DNA of 64,000 nucleotides, from NCBI GenBank assembly GCA_963725255.1, contig CAVRXV010000018.1, forward strand, positions 52,829 through 116,828. Reading direction: 5' to 3'. Positions 27,775 through 38,042 of the stretch are shown here, piece after piece (position 1 is the stretch's first letter; each line of letters starts with the position of its first letter). Made by a program: the position numbers and the translations under genes. The notes beneath the pieces were generated by a model that was not told where the DNA came from, ran no database searches, and worked only from the letters and a program-made list of their open reading frames with translations. This stretch comes from JAIEPX01 sp963725255. Lineage in GTDB: Bacteria; Pseudomonadota; Gammaproteobacteria; JAIEPX01.

Positions 27775-29064
27775 ATGAAAAAATTGATTATGATTGCTAG
27801 TGTTGTGACAACGATATTTGCTACACTTTCATCTTTTGGGGCTCTAGATTTAGAATTGACTCAAGGCTTCGATGGCGCCATTCCGATTGCTATCGTTCCT
27901 TTTGCGGGAGATTCCAATGATGAAAATGCGCTATCGAATGTGATTATTTCTGATTTATCGTATTGTGGTCGTTTTCGAGTCATGCCAAAAAATAAAATGA
28001 CACAATTACCTCACGCAGTTGAGTCAGTAAATAAATCATCGTGGCAGCAATTAGGAATGGATAACATTGTTATCGGCAAAGTTGAACGAAATGGAAATAA
28101 AATTCATGTGGTTTATCAACTGATCGATATCTATGGTAAAGAAGGTGTCTTGCTAGATCGCACTTTTGCTGCAGAAGAAAAAAATCAACGTTCGCTAGCG
28201 CATCATATTAGTGATCAAATCTTCGAGCAATTAATCGGAAAAAAAGGAGTTTTCTCCACACATATCGCGTATGTTTTAATTCAAGACGATGGAGGTCCAT
28301 TAAAACGCTATAATCTCGTTGTTGCGGATGCTGATGGATATAATCCTCAAAAACTTTTAGTTTCAAAAGAACCTATCATGTCGCCTCGATGGTCATCGGA
28401 TGGAAAACAAATTGCCTATGTTTCATTTGAAGGACAAAAAGCGTCAATTTATGTTCAAAATGTGACGACAGGTGCGCGTCATGTTGTTGCAGCATTTCCT
28501 GGAATTAATGGTGCTCCTGCTTGGTCTCCCGATAATTCAAAATTGGCGATGGTACTTTCAAAAAGTGGAGTCCCAAAAATTTATGTGATGAATTTAGCCA
28601 CGAATCAGCTCACTCAATTGACTGATGGATTTTCAATTGATACAGAGCCAAGGTGGTCACCCGATGGAAAATCACTCATTTTTACCTCAAACCGTAGTGG
28701 TAGTGGACCACAAATTTATCAAGTGAGTGCATGGGGGGGAACTATCAAACGATTAACTTTCAACGGTAATTATAATGCGAGCGGTAATTTTACACCGGAT
28801 GGAAAATCCATTGTATTGTTGCATCAAGAAGGGGGTGTATTTTCAATTGGACGATTTGATTTAGCGAATAATCATTTTGAAACACTGACGGATACGACGC
28901 GGGATCAATCACCCAGTGTTGCACCCAATGGTGATATGTTGCTTTATGCAACCCGACATAATGGACGTCAGGTCTTGGGAATGGTTTCTATTGATGGTAG
29001 AATACAGCTACGCTTACCGGCACAAGAAGGTGATGTGCGAGAACCAGCGTGGTCAACCCTGTAA
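27775..29064 (+). CDS. tolB: TolB, periplasmic beta-propeller
   Basis: 429 aa. Sec signal MKKLIMIASVVTTIFATLSSFGA, an N-terminal alpha/beta domain, then a six-bladed propeller with repeats such as SPRWSSDGKQIAYVSFE, APAWSPDNSKLAMVLS and EPRWSPDGKSLIFTSN. Binds Pal and TolA. ATG at 27775 follows AGAGGA; an upstream in-frame start would put the hairpin repeat inside the protein and is rejected. Confidence 0.95.
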   Translation: MKKLIMIASVVTTIFATLSSFGALDLELTQGFDGAIPIAIVPFAGDSNDENALSNVIISDLSYCGRFRVMPKNKMTQLPHAVESVNKSSWQQLGMDNIVIGKVERNGNKIHVVYQLIDIYGKEGVLLDRTFAAEEKNQRSLAHHISDQIFEQLIGKKGVFSTHIAYVLIQDDGGPLKRYNLVVADADGYNPQKLLVSKEPIMSPRWSSDGKQIAYVSFEGQKASIYVQNVTTGARHVVAAFPGINGAPAWSPDNSKLAMVLSKSGVPKIYVMNLATNQLTQLTDGFSIDTEPRWSPDGKSLIFTSNRSGSGPQIYQVSAWGGTIKRLTFNGNYNASGNFTPDGKSIVLLHQEGGVFSIGRFDLANNHFETLTDTTRDQSPSVAPNGDMLLYATRHNGRQVLGMVSIDGRIQLRLPAQEGDVREPAWSTL

Positions 29065-29108
29065 ATCGGGAAACGTTGGGTGATTTTAATTTTTTAAAGG
29101 AGAACGTT

Positions 29109-29675
29109 ATGAGAAAAGGTCATTGGCTAGTTATTGGGATGGTGGCAGGTGCATTAGTGTTGAGTGCCTGTTCAACAACAAAGAAAAAAGGAGCTGGCGC
29201 AGAAGATCAAATGTTTAGCCAGGAAGAAGGACGTACCGGTCGTATGGCTGGCGATACCAGCATCGAAATTGGCAGTCCTGAATGGCTGAAATTGCGTAAA
29301 CAAGCTGAAAGAAATAAATGCGAAATGATTGCCGCGGTCGGTGGTGTACAGCAACATATTTTCTTTGAATTCGATAAAAGTGATTTACCCGATGAATCAA
29401 TGGAAGGCATTCACGCTCAGTCTCAATATTTGCTTTCGCATACTGATACAAAAGTTCGAGTCGAAGGTAATGCCGATGATCGCGGAAGCCGAGAATATAA
29501 TGTGGCTTTAGGTATGCGTCGTGCCAATACGGTTGTTGCGATATTGAAACAAGATGGTGTGCCTGCGCGTCAAATAGATGTGGTCAGTTACGGTGCGGAA
29601 AAACCAATGACTAAGGGTGATGAAGAAGCATCATATCGATGCAACCGACGTGTTGATATCGTATTTTTAAAGTAG
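29109..29675 (+). CDS. pal: Pal, peptidoglycan-associated lipoprotein
   Basis: 188 aa. Lipobox LSAC (Cys 21), then an OmpA-like peptidoglycan-binding domain (FFEFDKSDLPDESM; VRVEGNADDRGSREYNVALGMRRA). Outer-membrane end of the Tol-Pal bridge. The ATG at 29109 is preceded by AAAGGAG; an upstream in-frame start overlapping tolB would bury the signal. Confidence 0.96.
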   Translation: MRKGHWLVIGMVAGALVLSACSTTKKKGAGAEDQMFSQEEGRTGRMAGDTSIEIGSPEWLKLRKQAERNKCEMIAAVGGVQQHIFFEFDKSDLPDESMEGIHAQSQYLLSHTDTKVRVEGNADDRGSREYNVALGMRRANTVVAILKQDGVPARQIDVVSYGAEKPMTKGDEEASYRCNRRVDIVFLK

Positions 29676-29684
29676 GATGAGATG

Positions 29685-30701
29685 ATGAAAAAATGTTTGA
29701 TTTCTGTTGGATTGGCTTTAGTGTTGAATCCACTTGCAACATTCGCTGTTGCACCTGTCGAAGATTACAGCGAAGCGGCAACGGAAGCTCAAGATGAGGG
29801 GATCTCGTTTTCAAGACCCTCTTCTTCTGGAGAAGCTTCAAAGTCTTTGCCAGATCGATTGCGAGTGTTAGAGTCGAAAGTGGATAATTTATCTCAAGCT
29901 AATTCCACGGCGCGTATTGAAGAATTGCAACAAACAATTGCTGAACTGCGTGGGCAATTAGAAAAGCAATCTCATGAATTGGAGCAATTAACTGCCAATC
30001 AGAAATCATTCTATCAAGATATCAATAGTCGTCTTGGACAATCTTCTACAGCACCAGCAGCTTCTGCCTCAACAGCGGATGCTGCTGCGCCTGTTGCTGT
30101 AGCAGATGTGCCACCAGCAAAACCGGCTATTGACAATACTTCAGTTTCTGCACGTATAAAAGCCAGCTCGTTAGGAAATGTTAAAACGAATGCTTCAGCA
30201 AATCCTGTTGTGGCTGAAGCAAATGATAGGCCTGCTGTTGCGAAGTCTTCTGTAACAGATGTTCCTGTTGCAAAAGTGTCGGCTACTGTTTCCAAAACGA
30301 GTGATACTCCTGTAACGGGAGAGCAGGAGCTTTATCAACAAGCGTTTGGTTTGTTAAAAAGCAAACAATACGATCGTGCTTTAACTCAATTTAAAGAGTA
30401 TGTAACTAAATATCCCAAAGGAAATTACGCAGTCAATGCGCATTTTTGGATGGGTGAAATTAGTTATTTGCAGGGTAAACATTCTGCAGCAAAAAAATCT
30501 TTTGAAACCGTCGTAAAAAATTATCCTAAAGATAAAAAAATTCCTGATGCCATGTTGAAGTTAGCGGTTATTGCAATGGATACAGGGCATAAATCACAAG
30601 CAGAAGAAATGTTGGCTCAAATTCAAAAACAATATCCTGGCACTACAGCGGCTCGTTTGGCGATGATTCGTGCTCAGGAGTTGCGTCTCTCTGCGCACTA
30701 A
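29685..30701 (+). CDS. cpoB: CpoB/YbgF, Tol-associated periplasmic protein
   Basis: 338 aa. Signal peptide, a coiled coil (~50-105, RIEELQQTIAELRGQLEKQ), a long Ala/Val/Ser/Pro-rich linker (~115-210) that is longer than in E. coli, and C-terminal TPR repeats (LYQQAFGLLKSKQYDRALTQFKEYV; FWMGEISYLQGKHSAAKKSFE). Links Tol-Pal with peptidoglycan synthesis at division. Two adjacent ATG codons; the second (29685) is better spaced from AGGA. Confidence 0.92.
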   Translation: MKKCLISVGLALVLNPLATFAVAPVEDYSEAATEAQDEGISFSRPSSSGEASKSLPDRLRVLESKVDNLSQANSTARIEELQQTIAELRGQLEKQSHELEQLTANQKSFYQDINSRLGQSSTAPAASASTADAAAPVAVADVPPAKPAIDNTSVSARIKASSLGNVKTNASANPVVAEANDRPAVAKSSVTDVPVAKVSATVSKTSDTPVTGEQELYQQAFGLLKSKQYDRALTQFKEYVTKYPKGNYAVNAHFWMGEISYLQGKHSAAKKSFETVVKNYPKDKKIPDAMLKLAVIAMDTGHKSQAEEMLAQIQKQYPGTTAARLAMIRAQELRLSAH

Positions 30702-30711
30702 AGCATTAATC

Positions 30712-31353
30712 ATGTCTCGGTTACGAATTACAGAAATATTTTATTCCTTACAAGGTGAAACAAAAACCGTTGGGTTGCCGACGGTTTTTGTGCGTTTAAC
30801 AGGCTGTCCTTTACGTTGCCAATATTGTGATTCTGCGTATGCATTTACCGGTGGGACTTATTTCACTGTGCCTGAAATTCTGGATCAAGTTTCTCAATAT
30901 CAAGCTCAATATGTGACAGTAACTGGCGGCGAGCCTCTGGCACAAAAAGAGTGTCATGATTTATTAACGGCATTATGTAATGAAGGTTATGAAGTCTCTT
31001 TGGAAACAAGTGGTCATATTCCCTTAGATGGTGTGGACCACCGCGTTGTCAAAGTGATGGATATCAAAACGCCTGGATCAAATGAGAGTGATCGAAATCA
31101 TTGGATGAATCTAAATTATTTGCAATCACATGATCAAATTAAATTTGTGATTTGTCATCGTGAAGATTATGAGTGGGCAAAGCAGATTTTGTCACAGCAT
31201 CAATTAAATAACACGTGTGAAGTTTTATTTTCGCCTAGTTATGGTCAGCAAGATCAGCAAGCACTCGCAAATTGGATTTTAGAAGATCGACTGCTGGTGC
31301 GATTTCAAATTCAGTTGCATAAAACATTGTGGGGCGATGTGCCTGGGAAGTAA
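30712..31353 (+). CDS. queE: 7-carboxy-7-deazaguanine synthase QueE
   Basis: 213 aa radical-SAM enzyme making CDG, the third step to queuosine. The cluster motif CPLRCQYC is present, with YSLQGETKTVGLPTVFVRLTGC before it and the SAM-binding VTGGEPLAQ. The ATG at 30712 lies 10 bp after cpoB; queE directly after the tol operon is common in gamma-proteobacteria. queC and queD are not in the window. Confidence 0.95.
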   Translation: MSRLRITEIFYSLQGETKTVGLPTVFVRLTGCPLRCQYCDSAYAFTGGTYFTVPEILDQVSQYQAQYVTVTGGEPLAQKECHDLLTALCNEGYEVSLETSGHIPLDGVDHRVVKVMDIKTPGSNESDRNHWMNLNYLQSHDQIKFVICHREDYEWAKQILSQHQLNNTCEVLFSPSYGQQDQQALANWILEDRLLVRFQIQLHKTLWGDVPGK

Positions 31354-31360
31354 ATATAAA

Positions 31361-31463
31361 GAAGGGGTCAGGGGGAGGGGTCAAGTCTGGACAAAAGACA
31401 AATAGTAAAGATAAAGATTTGTCTATTTGTCCAGACTTGACCCCTCCCCCGCATGACCCTTTT
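31361..31463. repeat. long hairpin element (family H1, copy 2)
   Basis: Arms from 31371 and ending 31450 pair over 33 of 34 positions (one missing T) and share GGGGTCAAGTCTGGACAAA with the copy at 18323. Outside them AAGGGGTCA pairs with TGACCCTTTT, giving a nested inverted repeat. It fills the queE-dacB gap. Confidence 0.88.
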
Positions 31464-31473
31464 GGAGGGAACA

Positions 31474-32931
31474 ATGAAATCAAATTGGACAATGAAAAAT
31501 CATGTGGCACTTCACAGTGCGATTATTTTTTGTTTGATGAGTTCAGCTATTTATGCAAGTTCTCAAGATTCGCTTCATAGGCAACTTTTACCCGTAATAG
31601 AACATGTGATGCCTAGAGCAGCGGTAGGTGTAGCTGTTGCTGATGCCAATACAGGCCACATCCTCTATGAATATAATGGTTTTCAAGCGTTTAATCCCGC
31701 CAGTTGTGCGAAATTATTTTCAACATCGGCTGCATTATTTGGGTTAGGACCAGATTTTCGATTTAAAACTCAAGTTTTGTACGACAAATCTCAATTAGAA
31801 AATGGCACGTTGAAGGGAAATTTATGGTTGCATTTTTCAGGTGATCCTTCGCTCAGTCTGGATAAACTGAAAAATTTAGTCAGTGGAATTCGCGCAGCGG
31901 GTGTAAATCATATTTCAGGTAATTTAGAACTTGATAATACAACATTTGAATCACCTTGGTACGGTCCAGGCTGGGGACAAGATGATTTAAATTGGTATTT
32001 TGCTGCGCCCATTACCAGTATTGTATTGCATGATAATGCAGTTGGCGTGAATATCGTGCCTAATGCATCTTTAAATAAACCCGCTTCGTTAAGCTTGGAA
32101 GAAGGTCCTTTAAAACCCTATTTTCAGCTAAACCATCAGGTGAATACGGTGACTTACGAAGAGTCAATGAAAGCCTGTGAAATAATTTTGGATGTGGACT
32201 CAGATAATCATATTTCTTTTAAGGGTTGTTGGCCTTCTTCACAGAATTCTGAGCGGCTCAATGTGGCCATTAAAAATCCCGAGTTACTTGCCAAAACCGT
32301 GTTAGCGCACTATTTAAAAGAACAAAATATCCAATTAGACGGAAATATTGTGATAGGAAAAGCGCCTGAAAAACTTTCTGTATTAACATCGATAGAATCT
32401 TCTCCTCTCAAATCATTAATTACGACAGTGTTGAAAGATTCTAATAATGTTTATGCTGAATGTATTACTAAGGCGTTAGGTCGACAGCTTTATCATCAAG
32501 GAACATTTTTGGCCGGCAGTCGAGCAATCAAGACAATATTGAAAAAACAAGCGGATATTAATTTTGATCAAGCTGTTTTAGTGGATGGTTCAGGGCAATC
32601 GCGTTATGATTTAATTACCCCTCGACAATTTGTACGTTTACTTTATGTGATGAAAAATGACAAAATATTATCAGAATTATTTGTCAATGCACTACCTGAG
32701 TCTGGAACTGATGGTACTTTAAAAAATCGATTTCAATCTTCTGATCTTGTGCATCATATTCACGCTAAAACAGGCACACTTCAGGGTGTTTCAACATTGT
32801 CGGGATATATGACAACCAAAAGTGGGAAACCTTTGATTTTTTCTATACTGCTAAATCATGTGGTCGGTGATGCAAAACAATCACATGATTTGCAATCTCA
32901 AATCGCACAAATACTATATAACTCTATGTGA
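31474..32931 (+). CDS. dacB: D-Ala-D-Ala carboxypeptidase/endopeptidase (PBP4)
   Basis: 485 aa class C penicillin-binding protein. Signal peptide within the first ~29 residues; SxxK motif SCAK at 77-80, SxN in KDSNNVYAE, and KTG in HAKTGTLQG. Trims or cuts peptidoglycan cross-links in the periplasm. GGAGG lies just before the ATG at 31474; an upstream in-frame start falls in the hairpin repeat. Confidence 0.94.
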   Translation: MKSNWTMKNHVALHSAIIFCLMSSAIYASSQDSLHRQLLPVIEHVMPRAAVGVAVADANTGHILYEYNGFQAFNPASCAKLFSTSAALFGLGPDFRFKTQVLYDKSQLENGTLKGNLWLHFSGDPSLSLDKLKNLVSGIRAAGVNHISGNLELDNTTFESPWYGPGWGQDDLNWYFAAPITSIVLHDNAVGVNIVPNASLNKPASLSLEEGPLKPYFQLNHQVNTVTYEESMKACEIILDVDSDNHISFKGCWPSSQNSERLNVAIKNPELLAKTVLAHYLKEQNIQLDGNIVIGKAPEKLSVLTSIESSPLKSLITTVLKDSNNVYAECITKALGRQLYHQGTFLAGSRAIKTILKKQADINFDQAVLVDGSGQSRYDLITPRQFVRLLYVMKNDKILSELFVNALPESGTDGTLKNRFQSSDLVHHIHAKTGTLQGVSTLSGYMTTKSGKPLIFSILLNHVVGDAKQSHDLQSQIAQILYNSM

Positions 32932-32988
32932 TCAGTTGGAGCTGTAACCCTTGTTCTTATTGGCTTTAAGGCCATGTTAGGCTAGATA

Positions 32989-32997
32989 TGCTATAAT
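32989..32997 (+). promoter_or_regulatory. extended -10 box TGCTATAAT
   Basis: TGC-TATAAT ends 31 nt before the coiled-coil gene. No TTGACA-like -35 is seen 16-18 bp upstream, as expected for extended -10 promoters. Same arrangement as at five other accessory genes in the window. Confidence 0.6.
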
Positions 32998-33028
32998 AAA
33001 AAAGAGCAATATAAGAGAAGGAGGGGTT

Positions 33029-35185
33029 ATGGCAGACGATGATATTGTACAAAATAAGCTAGGTGCGAAACAGGTAATTTGGGATAAAAATAAATCGATA
33101 AGAGCGAATATCAACGACAATCTTGATTTGATCGCAGCGGGTGAGATATTGCCTCGCGGTTTCGCAAAAGATTTACGTTCTGATGAAGAAGTTCAGGCTT
33201 TAAAACAATTAAGAGCAGAATTAGATACGCAGAAGGATGATGTAGGATTTAATGCGTATTCTCTTTCTAGTGATGACAGTTTAGTGCAAAAACTTTTAGA
33301 TGATCTTCCAAGTCATAATATGGGTTCTCCATCGTATTTATATGCAGTATTAGCCAGGGCCCAACAAGAATATACTGAGCAAGAACAAAGTAAAAAAGAG
33401 CAAGTATCTTTATCATATATAGGAACAAAAGAAAAAATAGAAAAAGAGAAAAAAAATTTAGAAGGAAAAATAGAAAGCCATAATAAAGAGTTTTCTGAGA
33501 CGATATTGTCACTAAGAGGGAAAAGTGATAATAAAGAAAGTCAATTAAGAGAGTTAAGAAAAGAAGAAATGCAGGTAAGTAGTGAAATATGGAAAAAAGA
33601 AAGAGAAATTATATCCGAAAAAAAAGAAATGAAATTATTGAGGGGTGAAAGTGATAGATTAGATAGTGCACTAATATTAGTTGGAGATTATATTGCTTCC
33701 TGGGATAAGCACAAGCAACATTATCAAAGTATGCAAACTCAAAGAAGTTCTTCTGATCCAAGTCATCTTAGTCATCAAAGTCGTTCTTTTCGTGATAAGT
33801 TTTTTAAAGTGCTGGATGGTCTCTTGAAGGGTACTAACGAACAAGTTGTAGCGTTGTCAAGTCGTTATTATGACACAGTAAGACCGAGCTACCTTGAAGA
33901 AGAGAAAAGAAGTGAAAAATTAGAACAAACTGCGACTGAAATGCAAAGATTAATAGACTCTATAAAGGAATTGCAAGAAAGTAAGAGTGTGAAAAATGAG
34001 GGAATTCAAGCTGCGGCTCTTAATCAGACAGAGGTCAAAGTTGAATCGGCAATTCAAGAACGTCCTGAAGCAGCTCGATTAGCTGTAAGCGAAGAAGTGA
34101 TCAGAAAAGTCTCAACAGCTGGTGGCCCGAAAGAGTTTGAGTGGCATGATCATCTAAATGTTTGCGCGAATATAGAACGATTACTGAAAAACTATATCGA
34201 TACTCCAGGACATTCTGCTGGAAGAGTCAAATCTGCAAAGGCTGTATTGAAAAGAGCGCAAGAGTTAAAAGATAGTGGAGCTGAAGATGTTGATCGTCAG
34301 CTGTTAACTTATATTCGCGATCAAAATATTTCATCTCGTGGTTTTAATAAAGAAAAGTCTTTGCTTCATGCTATTTATCGCGAATCGGAAAGAGCATATA
34401 GATCTTCGTTGGTTCAAGAAAGATTGCAAATGTATAGGGGCAAGGGTCGTTTAGAGAAAAAATGGGCAGAGACTAAAGAGAAATTGACTCAAGAGATGAA
34501 GGCATCTAATCCTGAGTTAGAAGCTGAAAGTCAAAGAAGTGAAAAATTATCTGAAAGGCATGACGACCTGCAAGCTAAAATTGATCAAGCCCGTGCTAGA
34601 CTCAAAGAACTAGAGACTGAAAAAGACAAAGTGTCTCAAATAAAAAAAACGCTACAAAAATTGGTAGAGGCAAAGAGCACGCAGTTAGAAGAGCAATCTA
34701 AAAATTTATTACAGCTTCGCAAAGACACGATTACTTTAGGTATGAAGGCTCATTCAAGCCATCAATATGCAGATAAAAAAGAAGAAGAGAGTTTTGTTAA
34801 GACGAATGTAGCGTTAATTGAAACTGTTGATGCAATGGACAAAAAGCAAGAAGAATTGCATCATAAATCTAATAGTGAAGAAAAGAAGACGCAGGGTATG
34901 AAAGAAAGTAATGAAGGGCAAGAAATCGGTATTCGCGACTCTTTTCTCAGAATTGCGCGTGATAATCAACAGGATTTGGGATATGCTCCGGAGAGAATTG
35001 CAGCGGCTAGTGTGGATTCTTTACTGAGCAGGGTGACACGTTTTGAAGAAAAACTTCGTACCGGAGAGGTTCAATCTACTCCCGCATCAGAAGCAACAAA
35101 AAGTATGCCTCATGCGCCTCAAAAAGAAAGTGATCATCATGAGGTGGATCACCCAGAAGAGCGAAGTGGGCCTAAAAACAATTAG
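33029..35185 (+). CDS. large coiled-coil protein, possible effector
   Basis: 718 aa, unknown family. Long Lys/Glu/Gln-rich coiled coils at about residues 110-230, 290-330 and 470-630 (e.g. KNLEGKIESHNKEFSETIL; RARLKELETEKDKVSQIKK). The segment near 365-460 is less repetitive and may be a folded domain. No signal peptide or membrane helix. The C-terminus is rich in Glu, His and Pro (HHEVDHPEERSGPKNN), which resembles the acidic tails of Dot/Icm substrates, but no secretion system is encoded here. AAGGAGGGG ribosome site. Single gene. Confidence 0.7.
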   Translation: MADDDIVQNKLGAKQVIWDKNKSIRANINDNLDLIAAGEILPRGFAKDLRSDEEVQALKQLRAELDTQKDDVGFNAYSLSSDDSLVQKLLDDLPSHNMGSPSYLYAVLARAQQEYTEQEQSKKEQVSLSYIGTKEKIEKEKKNLEGKIESHNKEFSETILSLRGKSDNKESQLRELRKEEMQVSSEIWKKEREIISEKKEMKLLRGESDRLDSALILVGDYIASWDKHKQHYQSMQTQRSSSDPSHLSHQSRSFRDKFFKVLDGLLKGTNEQVVALSSRYYDTVRPSYLEEEKRSEKLEQTATEMQRLIDSIKELQESKSVKNEGIQAAALNQTEVKVESAIQERPEAARLAVSEEVIRKVSTAGGPKEFEWHDHLNVCANIERLLKNYIDTPGHSAGRVKSAKAVLKRAQELKDSGAEDVDRQLLTYIRDQNISSRGFNKEKSLLHAIYRESERAYRSSLVQERLQMYRGKGRLEKKWAETKEKLTQEMKASNPELEAESQRSEKLSERHDDLQAKIDQARARLKELETEKDKVSQIKKTLQKLVEAKSTQLEEQSKNLLQLRKDTITLGMKAHSSHQYADKKEEESFVKTNVALIETVDAMDKKQEELHHKSNSEEKKTQGMKESNEGQEIGIRDSFLRIARDNQQDLGYAPERIAAASVDSLLSRVTRFEEKLRTGEVQSTPASEATKSMPHAPQKESDHHEVDHPEERSGPKNN

Positions 35186-35196
35186 ATCATTTCGAA

Positions 35197-36723
35197 TTAA
35201 GAAACATCTTGTGGCCGCATATGCGGAAACAAAATCACATCTCGAATTGAGGGTGAGTCGGTAAACAGCATCACCAAGCGATCAATACCGATACCTTCTC
35301 CGGCAGTGGGCGGTAACCCATACTCAAGTGCATGAATATAATCAGCATCGTAAGGCATCGCTTCGAGATCGCCCGCTTGCATTTCTCGTACTTGTTGTTC
35401 AAAACGTTCGGCTTGATCTTCGGGGTCATTTAATTCAGAAAATCCATTGGCGACTTCTTGCCCGGCAACATAAAATTCAAATCGATCTGTAATAAAAGGA
35501 TTTATGTCATTTTTGCGGGCGAGCGGTGAAACCTCAGTCGGGTATTCCGTAATAAATGTGGGTTGAATTAATTTTTTCTCGACGGTTTTGTCAAAAATTT
35601 CCAACTGAATTTTGCCAAGGCCGTGATTTTCTTGAACCGAAATATCCAAACGAGCTGCAATTTTTTTAGCGGCTTCATAATCTGTAATTTCAGCCAAAGA
35701 AATATCAGGATTGTAACGCAATATTGCATCTTGCATTGTTAATCGTTCGAAGGGTTTGCTGAGATCAAAACTATGGCCTTGATAACTCAATGATGTAGTA
35801 GACAATATTTTTTGTGCGAGCGTACGTATCAAATTTTCAGTGAGGTCCATTAAATCAGAATAGACGGCGTAGGCTTGATAAAATTCCACCATAGTAAATT
35901 CAGGATTGTGTCGAGTCGATAAGCCTTCGTTTCTAAAGTTACGATTTAATTCAAATACTTTTTCAAATCCACCGACGACAAGACGTTTTAAATATAATTC
36001 AGGCGCGATACGTAATACCATATCCATATCTAAAGAATTGTGGTGAGTATAAAAAGGTCGCGCTGCAGCGCCGCCCGCTTGAACTTGCAACATAGGTGTT
36101 TCAACTTCAATATAACCTTGCAACATTAGAAATTCACGTATACCGGCCACAACTTGCGAGCGAATTTCAAAAATTCGTCGAGTGGGCAAATTCACCATCA
36201 AATCTAAATAGCGTTGTCTGTAGCGTGTTTCGTGATCGGTGAGGCCGTGAAATTTATCAGGAAGAGGTCGTAGTGCTTTAGACAATAATGTAATGTGAGT
36301 CACTTTAAGCGTGAGCTCGTTCGTTTTGGTTTTAAATAATGTGCCTTCAGCGCCAACAATATCACCCAGATCCCAATTTTTGAACGCTTCATAAGTTTCT
36401 TCAGAAACATCTTCGCGACGTAAATACAATTGTATGCGAGAGCTCATATCTTGTAATGTGATAAAGCTTGCTTTGCCCATAAGACGTCGAGTCATCATTC
36501 TACCAGCAATACTCGCCTGTACATTTTGGCTTTCAAGCGCATCGTGATCCAGTTTTTCATATTGAGCGTGTAAATCACTCGCTAAATCTTTTCGTTTAAA
36601 AGTATTAGGGTAGGCGAGACCTTGTTGACGCCATTCTTTTAATTTTTGTTTGCGTTGTGCAATTAGTTCATTTTCATCAACGATTGGTTCGATTTGTTCA
36701 TCGGTCATTTCAAGTGCGCTCAT
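35197..36723 (-). CDS. lysS: lysyl-tRNA synthetase (class II)
   Basis: 508 aa. N-terminal OB anticodon-binding fold (IAGRMMTRRLMGKASFITLQDMSSRIQLYL) and class II core: motif 2 FRNEGLSTRHNPEFTMVEFYQAY and motif 3 GEGIGIDRLVMLFTD. Charges tRNA-Lys. AAGGGG precedes the ATG, which lies one base after the prfB stop, the usual prfB-lysS operon. Confidence 0.97.
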   Translation of the reverse strand: MSALEMTDEQIEPIVDENELIAQRKQKLKEWRQQGLAYPNTFKRKDLASDLHAQYEKLDHDALESQNVQASIAGRMMTRRLMGKASFITLQDMSSRIQLYLRREDVSEETYEAFKNWDLGDIVGAEGTLFKTKTNELTLKVTHITLLSKALRPLPDKFHGLTDHETRYRQRYLDLMVNLPTRRIFEIRSQVVAGIREFLMLQGYIEVETPMLQVQAGGAAARPFYTHHNSLDMDMVLRIAPELYLKRLVVGGFEKVFELNRNFRNEGLSTRHNPEFTMVEFYQAYAVYSDLMDLTENLIRTLAQKILSTTSLSYQGHSFDLSKPFERLTMQDAILRYNPDISLAEITDYEAAKKIAARLDISVQENHGLGKIQLEIFDKTVEKKLIQPTFITEYPTEVSPLARKNDINPFITDRFEFYVAGQEVANGFSELNDPEDQAERFEQQVREMQAGDLEAMPYDADYIHALEYGLPPTAGEGIGIDRLVMLFTDSPSIRDVILFPHMRPQDVS

Positions 36724-36724
36724 G

Positions 36725-37823
36725 TTAAACCCCTTCTTTCAAACTTGCTTCAATAAAAAAATCCAAGTCGCCATCTAAAACGGCTTGCGTGTTTCGAGTT
36801 TCTACGCCAGTGCGTAAATCTTTCACACGCGAATCATCTAAAATATACGATCTAATTTGACTTCCCCATGTAATGTCGGCTTTATTTTCTTCCAATTTTT
36901 GTTGGTCGGCTGTTTGTTTTTGCATTTCAAATTCGTACAATTTTGCGCGTAATTGTTTCATCGCTTGTGCACGGTTTTTGTGCTGTGAGCGGTCATTTTG
37001 ACACTGTACCACGATTCCAGTCGGAATGTGAGTGATTCGAATCGCCGAGTCAGTGGTATTCACGTGTTGTCCACCGGCGCCACTCGAGCGATAAGTATCT
37101 GTTCGAATATCGGCTGGATTAATTTCGATGTCTATATTGTCGTCGATTTCAGGCGATACAAAAACCGAAGCAAAAGAAGTATGTCGGCGATTTCCCGAAT
37201 CAAAAGGTGATTTACGCACTAATCGATGCACGCCAATTTCAGTGCGAAGCCAACCGAACGCATATTCTCCTTCGAATCTGACAGTGGCTGATTTGATGCC
37301 GGCCACCTCACCCCCCATAACGTTCAGGATCTCCGTTTTAAAGCCTTTTTTGTCGCCCCAACGCAAATACATTCGCAGAAGCATGTTTGCCCAATCTTGT
37401 GCTTCTGTACCGCCTGAGCCGGATTGGATGTCCACATAAGCGTTGTTAGGGTCCATTTTGTTGGTGAACATACGTTGAAATTCGAGTCTATCAACCCTGT
37501 GGCTGAATTTTTCAACATCATGAGTAATATCGTTTAAAGCCTCTGTATCATTTTCGCTCACGGCGATTTCAACGAGCTCTTCACAGTCAGCAAGGGCGGT
37601 GGTGAGTTCATGAAATTGATTGACGAGTTTTTCGAGTTGGGTGCGTTCTCGGCCTAGGTCTTGAGCGCGTTGTTGATCAGACCAAATTGTGGGGTCTTCT
37701 AGCGTGATGACGACTTCTTTGAGGCGTTCTTCTTTACTTTCAAGGTCAAAGATACCCCCGTAGCGTAGCGACGCGTTCACGAAGCTCGGAAATCGTGTGT
37801 TTAAGGGTGTTGATTTCTTCCAT
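36725..37823 (-). CDS. prfB: peptide chain release factor 2, programmed +1 frameshift
   Basis: The ATG at 37823 starts MEEINTLKHTISELRERV and reads to CTT TGA at 37751-37746. Shifting +1 at CTTTGAC joins the main frame (DLESKEERL...), giving 365 aa. Upstream of the slip site is the GGGGGTAT Shine-Dalgarno-like element seen in E. coli prfB. The main part carries SPF (the RF2 stop-recognition motif) and GGQ in SSGAGGQHVN. The shift makes RF2 supply self-regulating at UGA. It is not a sequence error. Confidence 0.96.
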
Positions 37824-38042
37824 AACAATACTCAATAGGATGTTCAAATGAATGGTTTCAACATACATTCAATGGGGGTTTCTGTCAAATAGTCCTAGTG
37901 CTTTACTTAATGAATTCTTAATCTTTCTTGGGTATAATGCCTAGCTTGCAATGGTCATCAAGATAGCCTTTTAGAGCTTTGCTTGTGTTCAGCCGTTAAT
38001 AGTAATAGCAATTTTTTATATAAGACTAGAGGGGTATTTGTT

